Origin: Burkholderia sp. WSM2230
GTDB taxonomy: Bacteria > Pseudomonadota > Gammaproteobacteria > Burkholderiales > Burkholderiaceae
Length of the DNA stretch: 64,000 nucleotides
Direction of reading: 5' to 3'
Assembly: GCF_000472445.1 (NCBI RefSeq)
Contig: NZ_AXAJ01000010.1
Span: 160,240 to 224,239 of the forward strand
Made by a program: the position numbers and the translations under genes. Shown piece by piece: positions 8,545 to 16,146 of the stretch. Numbering within the stretch: position 1 is the first letter of the stretch; each line of letters begins with the position of its first letter. Under the pieces are notes generated by a model. It had not been told where the DNA came from and searched no databases. It was given only the letters and a program-made list of their open reading frames with translations.

Positions 8545-9099
8545 TCAGTCTTGGGGGAGTTCCGGTGTGGCGCCTTCCGGAGGCGGCACTTCGAACACTT
8601 TGATGGTCATCGAAATCAACGTGTAGTAGCCGGCAATGCCGACGAGGTCGACTACGCCATCCTTCCCGATTTCATTAACGAGCTCCTGGTAGAGCGAGTC
8701 GGGCACTTTGCGCTGTTCATGCAGCTCGGTGAGAAAGGCGAACACCAGTTCCTCATCCCGTTTCGCAAACGGAGGCGTCTTTCCGTCGCGGATTGCATCG
8801 ATGACTTCTTCCGAAACACCGGCCTCGAGAGCGAAAGGCTTGTGTGCGGCCCATTCGTATTCCGCGAGCCAGTACCTGCCCATGAACATGATGGCAAGCT
8901 CCGACAAACGGGGGGGCACGCTGCTGTCATACCGGCAATAGCGACCCAAGGCTTGCGAGCGGTCAGCTAGTTGCGCTCGGTGCAGCCAGATTGCGAGCGG
9001 GCCCCTTACGCCTTTGCGCGGGCCACTTGCGATTGCGTCGTAGACCGCCCTCTGCTCAGTGTCAAGTTGCGCCGGGTCAATGGGTGAAAGTCGTGTCAT
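8545..9099 (-). CDS. Carboxymuconolactone decarboxylase-family protein
   Basis: The start at 9099 follows an AGGAG site and gives 184 residues; the ORF open up to 9459 runs into the symporter gene and is not supported. The protein has the all-helical CMD/AhpD fold, with RLSELAIMFMGRYWLAEYEWAAHKPFAL and a following GVSEEVIDAI. The Cys-x-x-Cys pair of true AhpD is absent, so peroxidase activity is unlikely. Members without the Cys pair act as decarboxylases or lactonases or are uncharacterised. Unrelated in detail to the CMD protein at 17082-17636, though both sit in catabolic operons. Confidence 0.8.
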   Translation of the reverse strand: MTRLSPIDPAQLDTEQRAVYDAIASGPRKGVRGPLAIWLHRAQLADRSQALGRYCRYDSSVPPRLSELAIMFMGRYWLAEYEWAAHKPFALEAGVSEEVIDAIRDGKTPPFAKRDEELVFAFLTELHEQRKVPDSLYQELVNEIGKDGVVDLVGIAGYYTLISMTIKVFEVPPPEGATPELPQD

Positions 9100-9119
9100 T
9101 TGCGTTGACTCCTGGTGGT

Positions 9120-10427
9120 TCAGTGAGACTGGGCAGTCGCAGTCGTTGCAGCGCCCTTGTCCTGGCGCAGGCAGAACCGGCGGGGTGTTGCGCCAGTCTC
9201 CTGCGTGAAGGCTTTTGCGTCGAAAGCGCCTTCCCAGCGGGCAATGGTGAACACCGCTAGCGTGTTGCCGACTACATTCACGAGCGCAGTTGCCGTGGCC
9301 ATCACGCGGTCGATGCCGAACAACAGACCCAGACCGCTCAGCGGGAGCGTTCGGACCGATTGGAGCGTTGCCGCAAGCTTCACGAAGGCACCGCCTGCGA
9401 CTGTGGTACCTCCCTTTGAGGTGAGGCTCAGAATCGCCAGCAGTCCAAGCTGCTGCCACAGGGAAAACGGGGTGTCGGTTGCCTGAGCGATGAATCCAAT
9501 GGCAATTGCCATGTAAATCGACGTGCCATCAAGGTTGAAGCTATAGCCGGCAGGAAGAACGAAGCCGACAACCGCTTCGTCGCAACCCGAGCGCTGCAGT
9601 TTCTCGATTAGGCGAGGCAGTGCCACTTCGCTCGACGCGGTCCCAAAAATCAGCAGCAGTTCGTCGCGAATGAGCCGCAGGATGGTAAAGAACGGGAGAC
9701 CAATCATCCAGCTGATGCTGCCAAGGACGCCGAATACGAACAGGAGGGAGGTCGCGTAGTACAGCACGATGACCTTCAGAAGGTACATGAGCGTCACACT
9801 GCCGTAGCTACCAATCGCTGCTGCCATTGCACCAAAGGCTCCCAGCGGTGCAAGCCTCATGATGAAAGCGAGCATGCGAAAGAGGACCGATTGCGCTTCG
9901 TCGATACCTCGAAGAAGGACCGACTCCGGACCCACCGACATGTTGAGTGCGAGACCTGCCAGGAGCGAAATGATGAGGACCTGGACGATATCGCCCCGTG
10001 CGAACGCATCGACCAGAGTATGGGGAATCAGGCTTAACAGATAGTCGACGGCAGAAATTCCGCCGGCGCTCGCGGTTGCCTTGACGGCTGCCTGGCTCTC
10101 GGTGATGTTCGTTGCATGGAGACCTGCCCCCGGCTGAAATATGTTCACCATCACAAATCCGAGAATCATTGCGACAGTGCTGACCACCTCGAAATAGACG
10201 AGCGACTTAACGCCCATTCGTCCCAGCATGCGAAGGTCTTTGACGTGTGCGATGCCCTGAACCAGGGTGCAGAAGATGATGGGCGCCAGCATCATCTTGA
10301 GTAAGGCGATGAACCCCACTCCGAGAGGCTTCATTGCCACCGCCCAGTCAGGCTTTGCCATCCCTAGCACGATTGCGCATGCCAAGCCGAGCAGGACTTG
10401 CACATGTAATTGCTTTAACCGCCTCAT
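9120..10427 (-). CDS. DctA-type dicarboxylate/amino acid:cation symporter
   Basis: The start at 10427 (AGGAGA ribosome-binding site) gives 435 residues. It begins RRLKQLHVQVLLGLACAIV, has MLAPIIFCTLVQGIA in TM2-3 and the re-entrant-loop signature FGTASSEVALP. DGTSIYMAIAIGFIAQ and SKGGTTVAGGAF follow, as in DAACS/SLC1-like symporters. It is the first gene of the minus-strand operon and faces the LysR gene. A second member of the family at 28162-29520 serves the tartrate cassette. Import of a dicarboxylate-like substrate by proton or sodium symport is expected. Confidence 0.88.
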   Translation of the reverse strand: MRRLKQLHVQVLLGLACAIVLGMAKPDWAVAMKPLGVGFIALLKMMLAPIIFCTLVQGIAHVKDLRMLGRMGVKSLVYFEVVSTVAMILGFVMVNIFQPGAGLHATNITESQAAVKATASAGGISAVDYLLSLIPHTLVDAFARGDIVQVLIISLLAGLALNMSVGPESVLLRGIDEAQSVLFRMLAFIMRLAPLGAFGAMAAAIGSYGSVTLMYLLKVIVLYYATSLLFVFGVLGSISWMIGLPFFTILRLIRDELLLIFGTASSEVALPRLIEKLQRSGCDEAVVGFVLPAGYSFNLDGTSIYMAIAIGFIAQATDTPFSLWQQLGLLAILSLTSKGGTTVAGGAFVKLAATLQSVRTLPLSGLGLLFGIDRVMATATALVNVVGNTLAVFTIARWEGAFDAKAFTQETGATPRRFCLRQDKGAATTATAQSH

Positions 10428-10752
10428 CTCGTCTCCTGAATTCGAATCTAATGTACTTTGCAGATGACGCGTCACTGCATCATCTGCCCTCGGACCTATG
10501 CCGAAGCTTGGTGTTGCAAATGGGAGAAGCGGAGAAGTCCTGGTCCGTGACGAGCCAGCGATACGGCAAATCGCGAACTACGCCGGTGGGCTGAGTTGCC
10601 CGAGGAGCAATCTCGCCGCGCCGGTGAGGGGAATCACACTTGCGTCTCCGTGCATTTTTCTAGTCTAATCCGTGATTCAGAGCATAGGTGAACCAAGATA
10701 TCTTGACAAAGACCGAGTTTCGATACGAAGCTATGCCGTGACGGCATAGGAC
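10428..10752. promoter_or_regulatory. Divergent promoter region between symporter operon and LysR gene
   Basis: No gene fits in these 325 bp. Two inverted repeats stand out. GCAGATGA (10460-10467) and TCATCTGC (10480-10487) are perfect 8-bp arms close to the symporter start. CTATGCCGT-G-ACGGCATAG (10731-10749) is a perfect 9-bp palindrome just before the LysR start. The half-site CTATGCCG recurs at 10496-10503 on the symporter side. A TTGACA box lies at 10703-10708. The palindrome position fits autoregulation and the half-site fits operon control, both inferred. Confidence 0.6.
10731..10749. promoter_or_regulatory. 9-bp perfect palindrome, likely LysR operator
   Basis: CTATGCCGT and ACGGCATAG pair perfectly around one G and end 3 bp before the LysR start codon. 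It covers the place of a ribosome-binding site, which is weak (TAGG). Binding here would block both transcription and translation initiation. Confidence 0.55.
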
Positions 10753-11703
10753 ATGAGTATGGACATCCGGGAGCTACGCAGTTTTATCCATGTTGCTCGC
10801 GCGGGCAGTTTCAGCCGGGCGGCGTCCGAGCTGTACATCGCTCAACCCGCGTTGAGCAGGCAAATAGCGAAGCTCGAACAGGAAATCGGGGTCCAGCTGC
10901 TAGGGCGTCACGGCCGAGGCGTCATGCTCACGGCGGCCGGCGCCCGCCTGCTCGAGCGAGCCGAGATGATTTGCAATATGGTCAGTGAAACCGGCGAGCA
11001 CGTCCGCGCGACTGCTGACGAGGAGCGTGGCTACTTGGCCGTCGGACTGCCGCCCACGATGGGAGCCCTCATTGGCGCCGAGCTCGTGCGGGATTTCCGC
11101 GAGATTCATCCGCGTGTTGCGCTCCACATCCGCGAGGGCCAAAGCAATTCGTTGCAGGAATGGGTCGCGGACCGCCGTGTCGACCTCGCCGTCGTCTACA
11201 ATCAGCCGCCGTTGGACGCCTTTCAGGTTCGGCCGCTGTACAGTGAGCCGATGGTTCTGATTGCTCCTCCCGGTACGCCGATACCGAAGGGCGGGTTCCA
11301 GATTAGAGACCTCGCCACCCTGCCTCTCATTCTGCCTGGGCTGCCACATAGTAACCGGCGAGTCATCGAGCACGCCGCGGTGCAAAATGGCATTCGTCTT
11401 CGCGTCGACCTTGAGGTTGACAGCGTTGCGCTGACCAAGAAGCTCGTCAAGGCAGGCCTTGGATATTCGATTCTCACGTCAATCGCGATTCGCAACGAGG
11501 TCGCAAGTGGCGAACTGGTCGCGGAAGCTATTACGCGCCCGTCAATACGGTCGACCGTCGCAATAACTACCCTGCGTGAAAACTCACTTTCGAGGTTTGC
11601 GACCGACTGGATGGCGATGCTTCGAGAGAAACTAACCCGCTTCATGGGAAGCGAGAAGTGGAAAGAAGACATTGTCTGGCTCGACAGCGACGTAGCCGAC
11701 TAG
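10753..11703 (+). CDS. LysR-family transcriptional regulator
   Basis: This 316-residue protein starts with the LysR winged helix: DIRELRSFIHVARAGSFSRA, then AQPALSRQIAKLEQEIG and HGRGVMLTAAGARLL. The C-terminal part is a LysR substrate-binding domain (YLAVGLPPTMG onward). The N-terminal sequence is closest in style to Nac/CynR-like members. A second ATG 6 bp inside (10759) is an alternative start. It is divergent from the 10427-820 operon, the usual arrangement for the operon's own regulator. Confidence 0.9.
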   Translation: MSMDIRELRSFIHVARAGSFSRAASELYIAQPALSRQIAKLEQEIGVQLLGRHGRGVMLTAAGARLLERAEMICNMVSETGEHVRATADEERGYLAVGLPPTMGALIGAELVRDFREIHPRVALHIREGQSNSLQEWVADRRVDLAVVYNQPPLDAFQVRPLYSEPMVLIAPPGTPIPKGGFQIRDLATLPLILPGLPHSNRRVIEHAAVQNGIRLRVDLEVDSVALTKKLVKAGLGYSILTSIAIRNEVASGELVAEAITRPSIRSTVAITTLRENSLSRFATDWMAMLREKLTRFMGSEKWKEDIVWLDSDVAD

Positions 11704-11995
11704 CCGAATTAGTAATTCCGGCATCATTCAGCGAAGCCGACAGGTGCGCCTGCAACAAGAAGCGACTAAGCAATGCGGCTTTTTCGATTAGCCTGATCCG
11801 AGCGGCCGCAATCGGTGAAGGTTCCGGGACATAACTCTGTTGCACCAGGCCGTTCGATGTCCGCTTGTGGCTCAAACGAGCGTCCACGGACCCGCCCCGT
11901 GCCCTCGGGGAATTCGAAGCGCGAGAGATTCCGCCTCAAAGACATCTGATGGGTAAGCGTGGCAGCAGTGACGTCTTGACTGAAGAGCGCGATAT
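11704..11995. other. Gene-free spacer after LysR
   Basis: About 290 bp without a convincing gene. Right after the LysR stop, CCGAATTA and TAATTCCGG (11704-11721) form a short hairpin with one bulge and no T-run, a weak terminator candidate. The rest looks like eroded DNA next to the IS66 fragment. Confidence 0.4.
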
Positions 11996-12605
11996 TCAGA
12001 CTGCGCTGCGGATCTGATCGGCGACGACCCACGGGGCGAGTTCTTCGATGCGGTTAATCGCATGGTCGGCGATGCGTGCTAGCACGTAGCGCAGATACGC
12101 TTCAGGATCAATGCCATTGAGTTTTGCGGTGCCAACGAGGCTGTAGATGGCAGCGGCACGTTCGCCTCCAGAGTCTGCCCCGGCAAACAGATAGTTACGC
12201 CGACCGATGGCCACCCCGCGTAGCGCGCGCTCGACTGGCAGATTGTCGATTTCGAGCTGGCCGTCATCGCAATAGCGCGTGAGCGCTTCCCACCGGTTTA
12301 GCGCATAGAGGATCGCCTGACTCGTATCCGATTTGCGCGAGAGCGTTTCCAGCGTCGTCGTAAGCCACGCATTGAATCGGTCACGTAGCGGTCGCGCGTG
12401 CGCCTGGCGATACGCACGGCGCTCGTCGGGCGGTTTGCCCCTGATCGTCTCCTCAACCCTGTATAGCGCGCCGATACGCTCGAGCGCTTCGGTGTTCAAC
12501 GCATTGGGGCGCGCCGCGTACAATTCATAGAACTGGCGTCGGGCGTGCGCCCAGCAAGCTGCGTCCGTGACGCGCCCGGTTTCGTAGATGGCCCGGTAGC
12601 GTTCT
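11996..12605 (-). pseudogene. IS66-family transposase, C-terminal fragment
   Basis: The frame reads RYRAIYETGRVTDAACWAH, then ARRQFYELYAARPNALNTEAL, WEALTRYCDDGQLEIDN, AIGRRNYLFAGADSGGERAA and LNGIDPEAYLRYVLARIADH. These are the last third of the IS66 transposase (TnpC) DDE domain and its C-terminal extension. The coding match stops at about 12605 inside the ERYRAIY stretch, so the N-terminal two thirds, the accessory IS66 genes and the terminal repeats are missing. It abuts an MFS fragment on the other strand with no spacer. Confidence 0.88.
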
Positions 12606-12704
12606 CAAGGACACGACACGTTCGTACGCGCCGGGAATGTTGGCGATGTCGGGGGCGCTCATGCTCGCCGCGCTTCTGACGTGGGGTTTTGCGGTCTACA
12701 CGTG
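12601..12704 (+). pseudogene. MFS transporter tail fragment
   Basis: From 12601 one plus-strand frame reads VLKDTTRSYAPGM then LAMSGALMLAALLTWGF and stops at 12702-12704. That is the loop and last helix of an MFS permease (GWLKDxTGSYxxG type). Everything upstream is replaced by the IS66 fragment. About 34 codons remain. Confidence 0.6.
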
Positions 12705-12752
12705 ACATGAATCGTCCGGACAGCCGAACGGAAATTGATGCGTATCCCGACA

Positions 12753-12772
12753 AGGCCTGCGCACGCAGGCCT
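12753..12772. repeat. 9-bp perfect inverted repeat
   Basis: AGGCCTGCG and CGCAGGCCT are separated by CA. It follows the MFS tail stop by about 50 bp and may be its former terminator, although no T-run follows. Confidence 0.5.
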
Positions 12773-12794
12773 CGATTCAAAGCGAACGACTGAA

Positions 12795-12823
12795 AAGACG
12801 CGAAGATCCGGAAATCGCGTCTT
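12795..12823 (-). terminator. Hairpin downstream of acyl-CoA ligase fragment
   Basis: AAGACGCGA and TCGCGTCTT are perfect 9-bp arms around an 11-nt loop. On the minus strand the hairpin lies 12 bp beyond the ligase stop (12835) and is followed by TTTTCA, which suits an intrinsic terminator. Confidence 0.5.
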
Positions 12824-12834
12824 CGCGCGAAACC

Positions 12835-13140
12835 TCACCGCTCCACCAGCACTCCGGCCTTTTCGCGATCCCACAAGGTTTCGGGGAACTCGGCCGCCTG
12901 CTGACGCAGCTTGAACTTCTCGATCTTCTGGCTTGCATTGAGCGGCAGCTCGGACGCGTATTTCACGTAACGCGGCACCAGGTAGTACGCCATCTTTGTT
13001 GCACAGAAGGCAATCAGCTCCGCTTCGGGCAACGCATGGCCGTCTTTCAGCACGACGCTCACGGCCACTTCTTCCTCAGAAAGCTCAGATTTCACCGCAT
13101 AGGCGGCCACGTCAACAACAGCGGGATGCTGCCGGATCGA
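12835..13140 (-). pseudogene. Acyl-CoA ligase (AMP-binding) C-terminal fragment
   Basis: About 100 residues match the C-terminal lid domain of CaiC-like acyl-CoA synthetases: IRQHPAVVDVAAYAVKSEL, then LPEAELIAFCATKM, YYLVPRYVKYASELPLN and ASQKIEKFKLR, which contains the A10 catalytic Lys. The ATP-binding core is missing. Upstream of about 13140 the frame turns into unrelated sequence. This is a broken remnant next to the IS66 fragment and not a working gene. An intact ligase of a similar type lies at 45347-46906. Confidence 0.8.
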
Positions 13141-13489
13141 ATTCAGGCTTGCGTCATTGATATCATCATCCGGGATGGTCCGCTGTTCTTCAGCCCGGCC
13201 AGCGCCTTCGTGCCGCGAACTGCTTCGCCCAGACGTGTGCATCATGGCGAGCCCGCAGCGTCGGGCATCACCTTTCGCCCGAATCTGACGGCAACAGCGG
13301 AGGCGTCAGCTGTCAGCTAGCCGTTTACTCTCGAACGTGGTGAATGCAGTGTTGACGGTCGAATCCGTCGGTGTCCGTCACGTGTCACTTGAGCGCAGGT
13401 AAGTGCTCAACTGAACGGGCTGGCCCATTAATGTCACGGCAGCCGCCAACGCGGATTGTAGAAAATGCTGACGCACCGCGTGCGCCGTA
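13141..13489. other. Gene-free spacer between ligase remnant and citrate-synthase-like gene
   Basis: No supported gene in about 350 bp. A minus-strand frame at about 13155-13240 (EAVRGTKALAGLKNSG) looks coding-like but has no family I recognise. It is probably another scrap of the rearranged region. Confidence 0.35.
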
Positions 13490-14743
13490 TTACACGCGCA
13501 ACCCCGCGATGTACTTTGCGCGCGGCCGCAGCAGAAAAGCTTGTGAACGTTGTTCGAGCACATGCGCGACCCATCCAGCCGTACGACTGATGATCCAGAT
13601 CGCAGTCGCGGTGCCGTCCGGCAGCCCGAGCGAGCGCGCCAGCACGACGAGTGCGACCGCCACGCCCGGATGCATCGACAGCCGCTCTTCGGCGAGTGCC
13701 AGGAATTCGAGCGTCGGCTCGGTGTCCGGCGTCCAGTTCTCCAGCGCGCGCACCTGTTCGAGAACCAGATTGGCGCGAGCGTCGCCGTCCGGATACAGCG
13801 GATGGTTGAAGCCGAACAGGCTCGCGCCGACTTCGCGCACGAGCTGCAGACGCGCGGCCGGGTCGGAGCGGGGCAGGTCATGCAACAGCAGCGTTTCCAC
13901 TTTCTCGGTTGCGGTGCCGGTCGAGAAGCCGACGTGCGAGCTGATCGCCGCCGCGATGCAGTTGTAGAGATCCGCATTGGTCGACGCCGCGACGCGCGCG
14001 GCGAAGGTTGCGGGCGCGAGTTCATTATCGGCGAGTACGATGAGCGCGCCGTTGATCGCGAAGACCGCATCTGGCGTACAGGTGCCACCCGCCGCTCGCA
14101 GCAGGTAAGCTGCGAGCCCCTCGCCGCGCTCGCGCATTACGAATGCGCGGCGGTTGCTCAGAAAGCCCAGGCAGCCTGCCATTGTCTGCATGATGAGGCG
14201 CGCGACCTGCACGGCGCTGCCGTCGGAGATTTCCGCTGCACCACGCCCCTGCATGCCGAGTGCTAGCGGCACCATGCCCAGCAGATTGGCGATGTCGCCG
14301 CCTTCCAGCTTGCCTGCGTAAGCGTCGAACAAAGGCAGCACCACATGCGGTGTGTCGAGCGTGCCCCACGCGGTGACGCCGTCCTGCCAGACGCCGGTCA
14401 TCAGCAACTGCGAGACGGATTCAAACGACGATCCCGCCTTGGCCATTTCGATAGCCGATCGGTTGCGGTACTGCGGGCCTTGCGGCGTGATATGCGTGAT
14501 CGCCGACACAAGTACCGGCTCGCCCCAGCGCATTGTCGATCCCGCCGACGCGGCCTTCGGCATGCGGCCGCGCTTGCGACTACCCACGCGCTCGACGTCG
14601 GCGCGCATGTACAGGCTGCGCCGGCCGTCGTCGTGCGGCGCGGTACCAATCAGGCCACGGCTCACATACGAGTAGAGCGTTGCTGGTTTGATGTTGAGCC
14701 TGGCCAGCACTTCTTCACGCGTCATCAAATCCTTGGTTGCCAT
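13490..14743 (-). CDS. HTH-fused citrate-synthase-like protein with degraded active site
   Basis: The start at 14743 gives 417 residues. Residues 1-60 form a MerR/excisionase-type DNA-binding helix-turn-helix (TREEVLARLNIKPATLYSYV, then RGLIG). Residues 80-400 follow the citrate synthase fold. Against E. coli GltA, the ADHE His264 is Asn (LADNELAPATF). His305 is kept (GFNHPLYPDGDARAN). Asp362 is Ala (HPGVAVALVVLARSLGLP). The Arg-containing SRTAGWVAH is kept. Two of three catalytic residues are thus lost. The gene is divergent from the cupin cluster across 248 bp, so a ligand-sensing regulator is a plausible role (inference). A residual or altered condensing activity is the alternative. Confidence 0.8.
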   Translation of the reverse strand: MATKDLMTREEVLARLNIKPATLYSYVSRGLIGTAPHDDGRRSLYMRADVERVGSRKRGRMPKAASAGSTMRWGEPVLVSAITHITPQGPQYRNRSAIEMAKAGSSFESVSQLLMTGVWQDGVTAWGTLDTPHVVLPLFDAYAGKLEGGDIANLLGMVPLALGMQGRGAAEISDGSAVQVARLIMQTMAGCLGFLSNRRAFVMRERGEGLAAYLLRAAGGTCTPDAVFAINGALIVLADNELAPATFAARVAASTNADLYNCIAAAISSHVGFSTGTATEKVETLLLHDLPRSDPAARLQLVREVGASLFGFNHPLYPDGDARANLVLEQVRALENWTPDTEPTLEFLALAEERLSMHPGVAVALVVLARSLGLPDGTATAIWIISRTAGWVAHVLEQRSQAFLLRPRAKYIAGLRV

Positions 14744-14991
14744 AAAATCAATGTAATCAATATAAATCACAGTCAGAGGATACGGGACTGCTGACTTTCC
14801 GTCCATAGTGGGCCGCGCAAACGAGCCTAACCACCGGATTGCGCTGGCCGCGCACATACCGAAAGAATTTTATGTCGATTTGAAATATCAATCTTGATTG
14901 TCAAATTGGCGGCGAGTAATTTTCGGTCCTCGATTCCATTCCCGCAACTGTCCCGCTCAGCTTCGGACGGTTGCCCTGAGGAGACTTTCCG
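14744..14991. promoter_or_regulatory. Divergent promoter region, citrate-synthase-like gene / cupin cluster
   Basis: This AT-rich gap in GC-rich surroundings holds the inverted repeat CAATC-TT-GATTG (14889-14900). A related AT-rich run (CAATGTAATCAATATAAATC) lies by the start of the minus-strand gene. It is a candidate operator for the HTH protein. A GAGGAG ribosome-binding site precedes the cupin start. Confidence 0.5.
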
Positions 14992-16119
14992 ATGCATGAC
15001 CTGAGACGCGAATTCGATCCCGCGCAAGCAACCTTCGTCGATCAAACCGGCGAGCGTCCCCGCGACAACCACTATTGGGCTCCGGTAATCGTGACCCGTG
15101 AAGCCATCGACGATGAAGTGACGCGTCTCGCCGCGTTGCCCAGGCCGCAGGATGGCCGCCGCCATTCGTTGATCGTTCATCCGTCCGCACGCGCGGGCTC
15201 GCTCGGGCTCGCGCCGGGCATTCAGGTGTCGCTGCAGGTGTTGTTGCCCGGCGAATCGACCGAGCCGATGCGCCATAACGCGACCGAGGTGAACTTCTGC
15301 ATCCGCGGCGGCGGCTCGACGCGCGTCGCGGGACGCACGATCGCGTTCCGTCAGTACGACGTCTGGAATCATCCCGCCTTCGTCGCGTACTCGCATACGA
15401 ACGACACGCGGGAAATCCAGGTCCGCCTCGTCTACTCGAACATTCCGCTGCTGCAGCACATGGAAGTGTATGTGCCCGAATTCGGCGTCGAACTCGAAGC
15501 GCTCACGCAGACCGTCACCTCTCATGCGAACGGCGACCCCAGACGCCGCAATCCGTTCGGCATGTTCCCGATCGGCGAGGACGGCGGTCTGCTGATGCCG
15601 TACGAAACGCTGATCAATCCGCAGGTGGTCGAATCGAATCCGCTGCATTTTCCATGGCAGCAGGTCAAGGCCGAACTCGACAAGCTTGAGGCGCTCGGTA
15701 GCGAATACGTCGGGCGGCGTCTGTACATGATGTACAACCCGACCACGGGCCGCACCAACGGCATCACCCCCAACTTCTTTGCGACGATGACGATCCGTCC
15801 GCCGAAAATCGTCGACCGTCCGCATCGTCACGTGTCGGCCGCGATCAACTACTACTTCTCGGGCTCGGGCTACAGCATGGTGGCCGGCAACCGCTACGAG
15901 TGGAAGGCCGGCGACCTGATGTTGTCGGCGCCGGGCTGGGCCGTGCACAACCACGCGTCCTACGACGATTACGTGTACGAGCTGACCATCCAGGACCAGC
16001 CGCTCAACATCTACATGCAGTCGCTGCTGTGGCAGGAGTCGATGAAGGAGCCGCCCGCGCTGCTGGGCACGCAAAGCGGCTTTTCGACCAATCGTGCCAA
16101 CGCCTCGAAGGCCGCGTAA
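14992..16119 (+). CDS. Bicupin, gentisate-dioxygenase-like
   Basis: This 375-residue protein has two cupin domains, as in gentisate 1,2-dioxygenase and related ring-cleavage enzymes. Cupin 1 (about 85-150) reads GESTEPMRHNATEVNF, so the first His of HxH is Met. Cupin 2 (about 265-330) has HRH in VDRPHRHVSAAINYY and His in APGWAVHNH, giving three possible metal ligands. In classical gentisate dioxygenases the N-terminal cupin holds iron, so the metal site may have moved to the C-terminal domain. It is the first gene of the plus-strand cluster. An oxygenase role is inferred. Confidence 0.7.
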   Translation: MHDLRREFDPAQATFVDQTGERPRDNHYWAPVIVTREAIDDEVTRLAALPRPQDGRRHSLIVHPSARAGSLGLAPGIQVSLQVLLPGESTEPMRHNATEVNFCIRGGGSTRVAGRTIAFRQYDVWNHPAFVAYSHTNDTREIQVRLVYSNIPLLQHMEVYVPEFGVELEALTQTVTSHANGDPRRRNPFGMFPIGEDGGLLMPYETLINPQVVESNPLHFPWQQVKAELDKLEALGSEYVGRRLYMMYNPTTGRTNGITPNFFATMTIRPPKIVDRPHRHVSAAINYYFSGSGYSMVAGNRYEWKAGDLMLSAPGWAVHNHASYDDYVYELTIQDQPLNIYMQSLLWQESMKEPPALLGTQSGFSTNRANASKAA

Positions 16120-16146
16120 GCGGCATTGCCAACAAGGAAACGAATC

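Noticed and set aside
8545..9459. A 304-residue version of the CMD protein
   Set aside because: The first 120 residues are Arg/Cys-rich and overlap the symporter gene. The start at 9099 has an AGGAG site and begins the domain.
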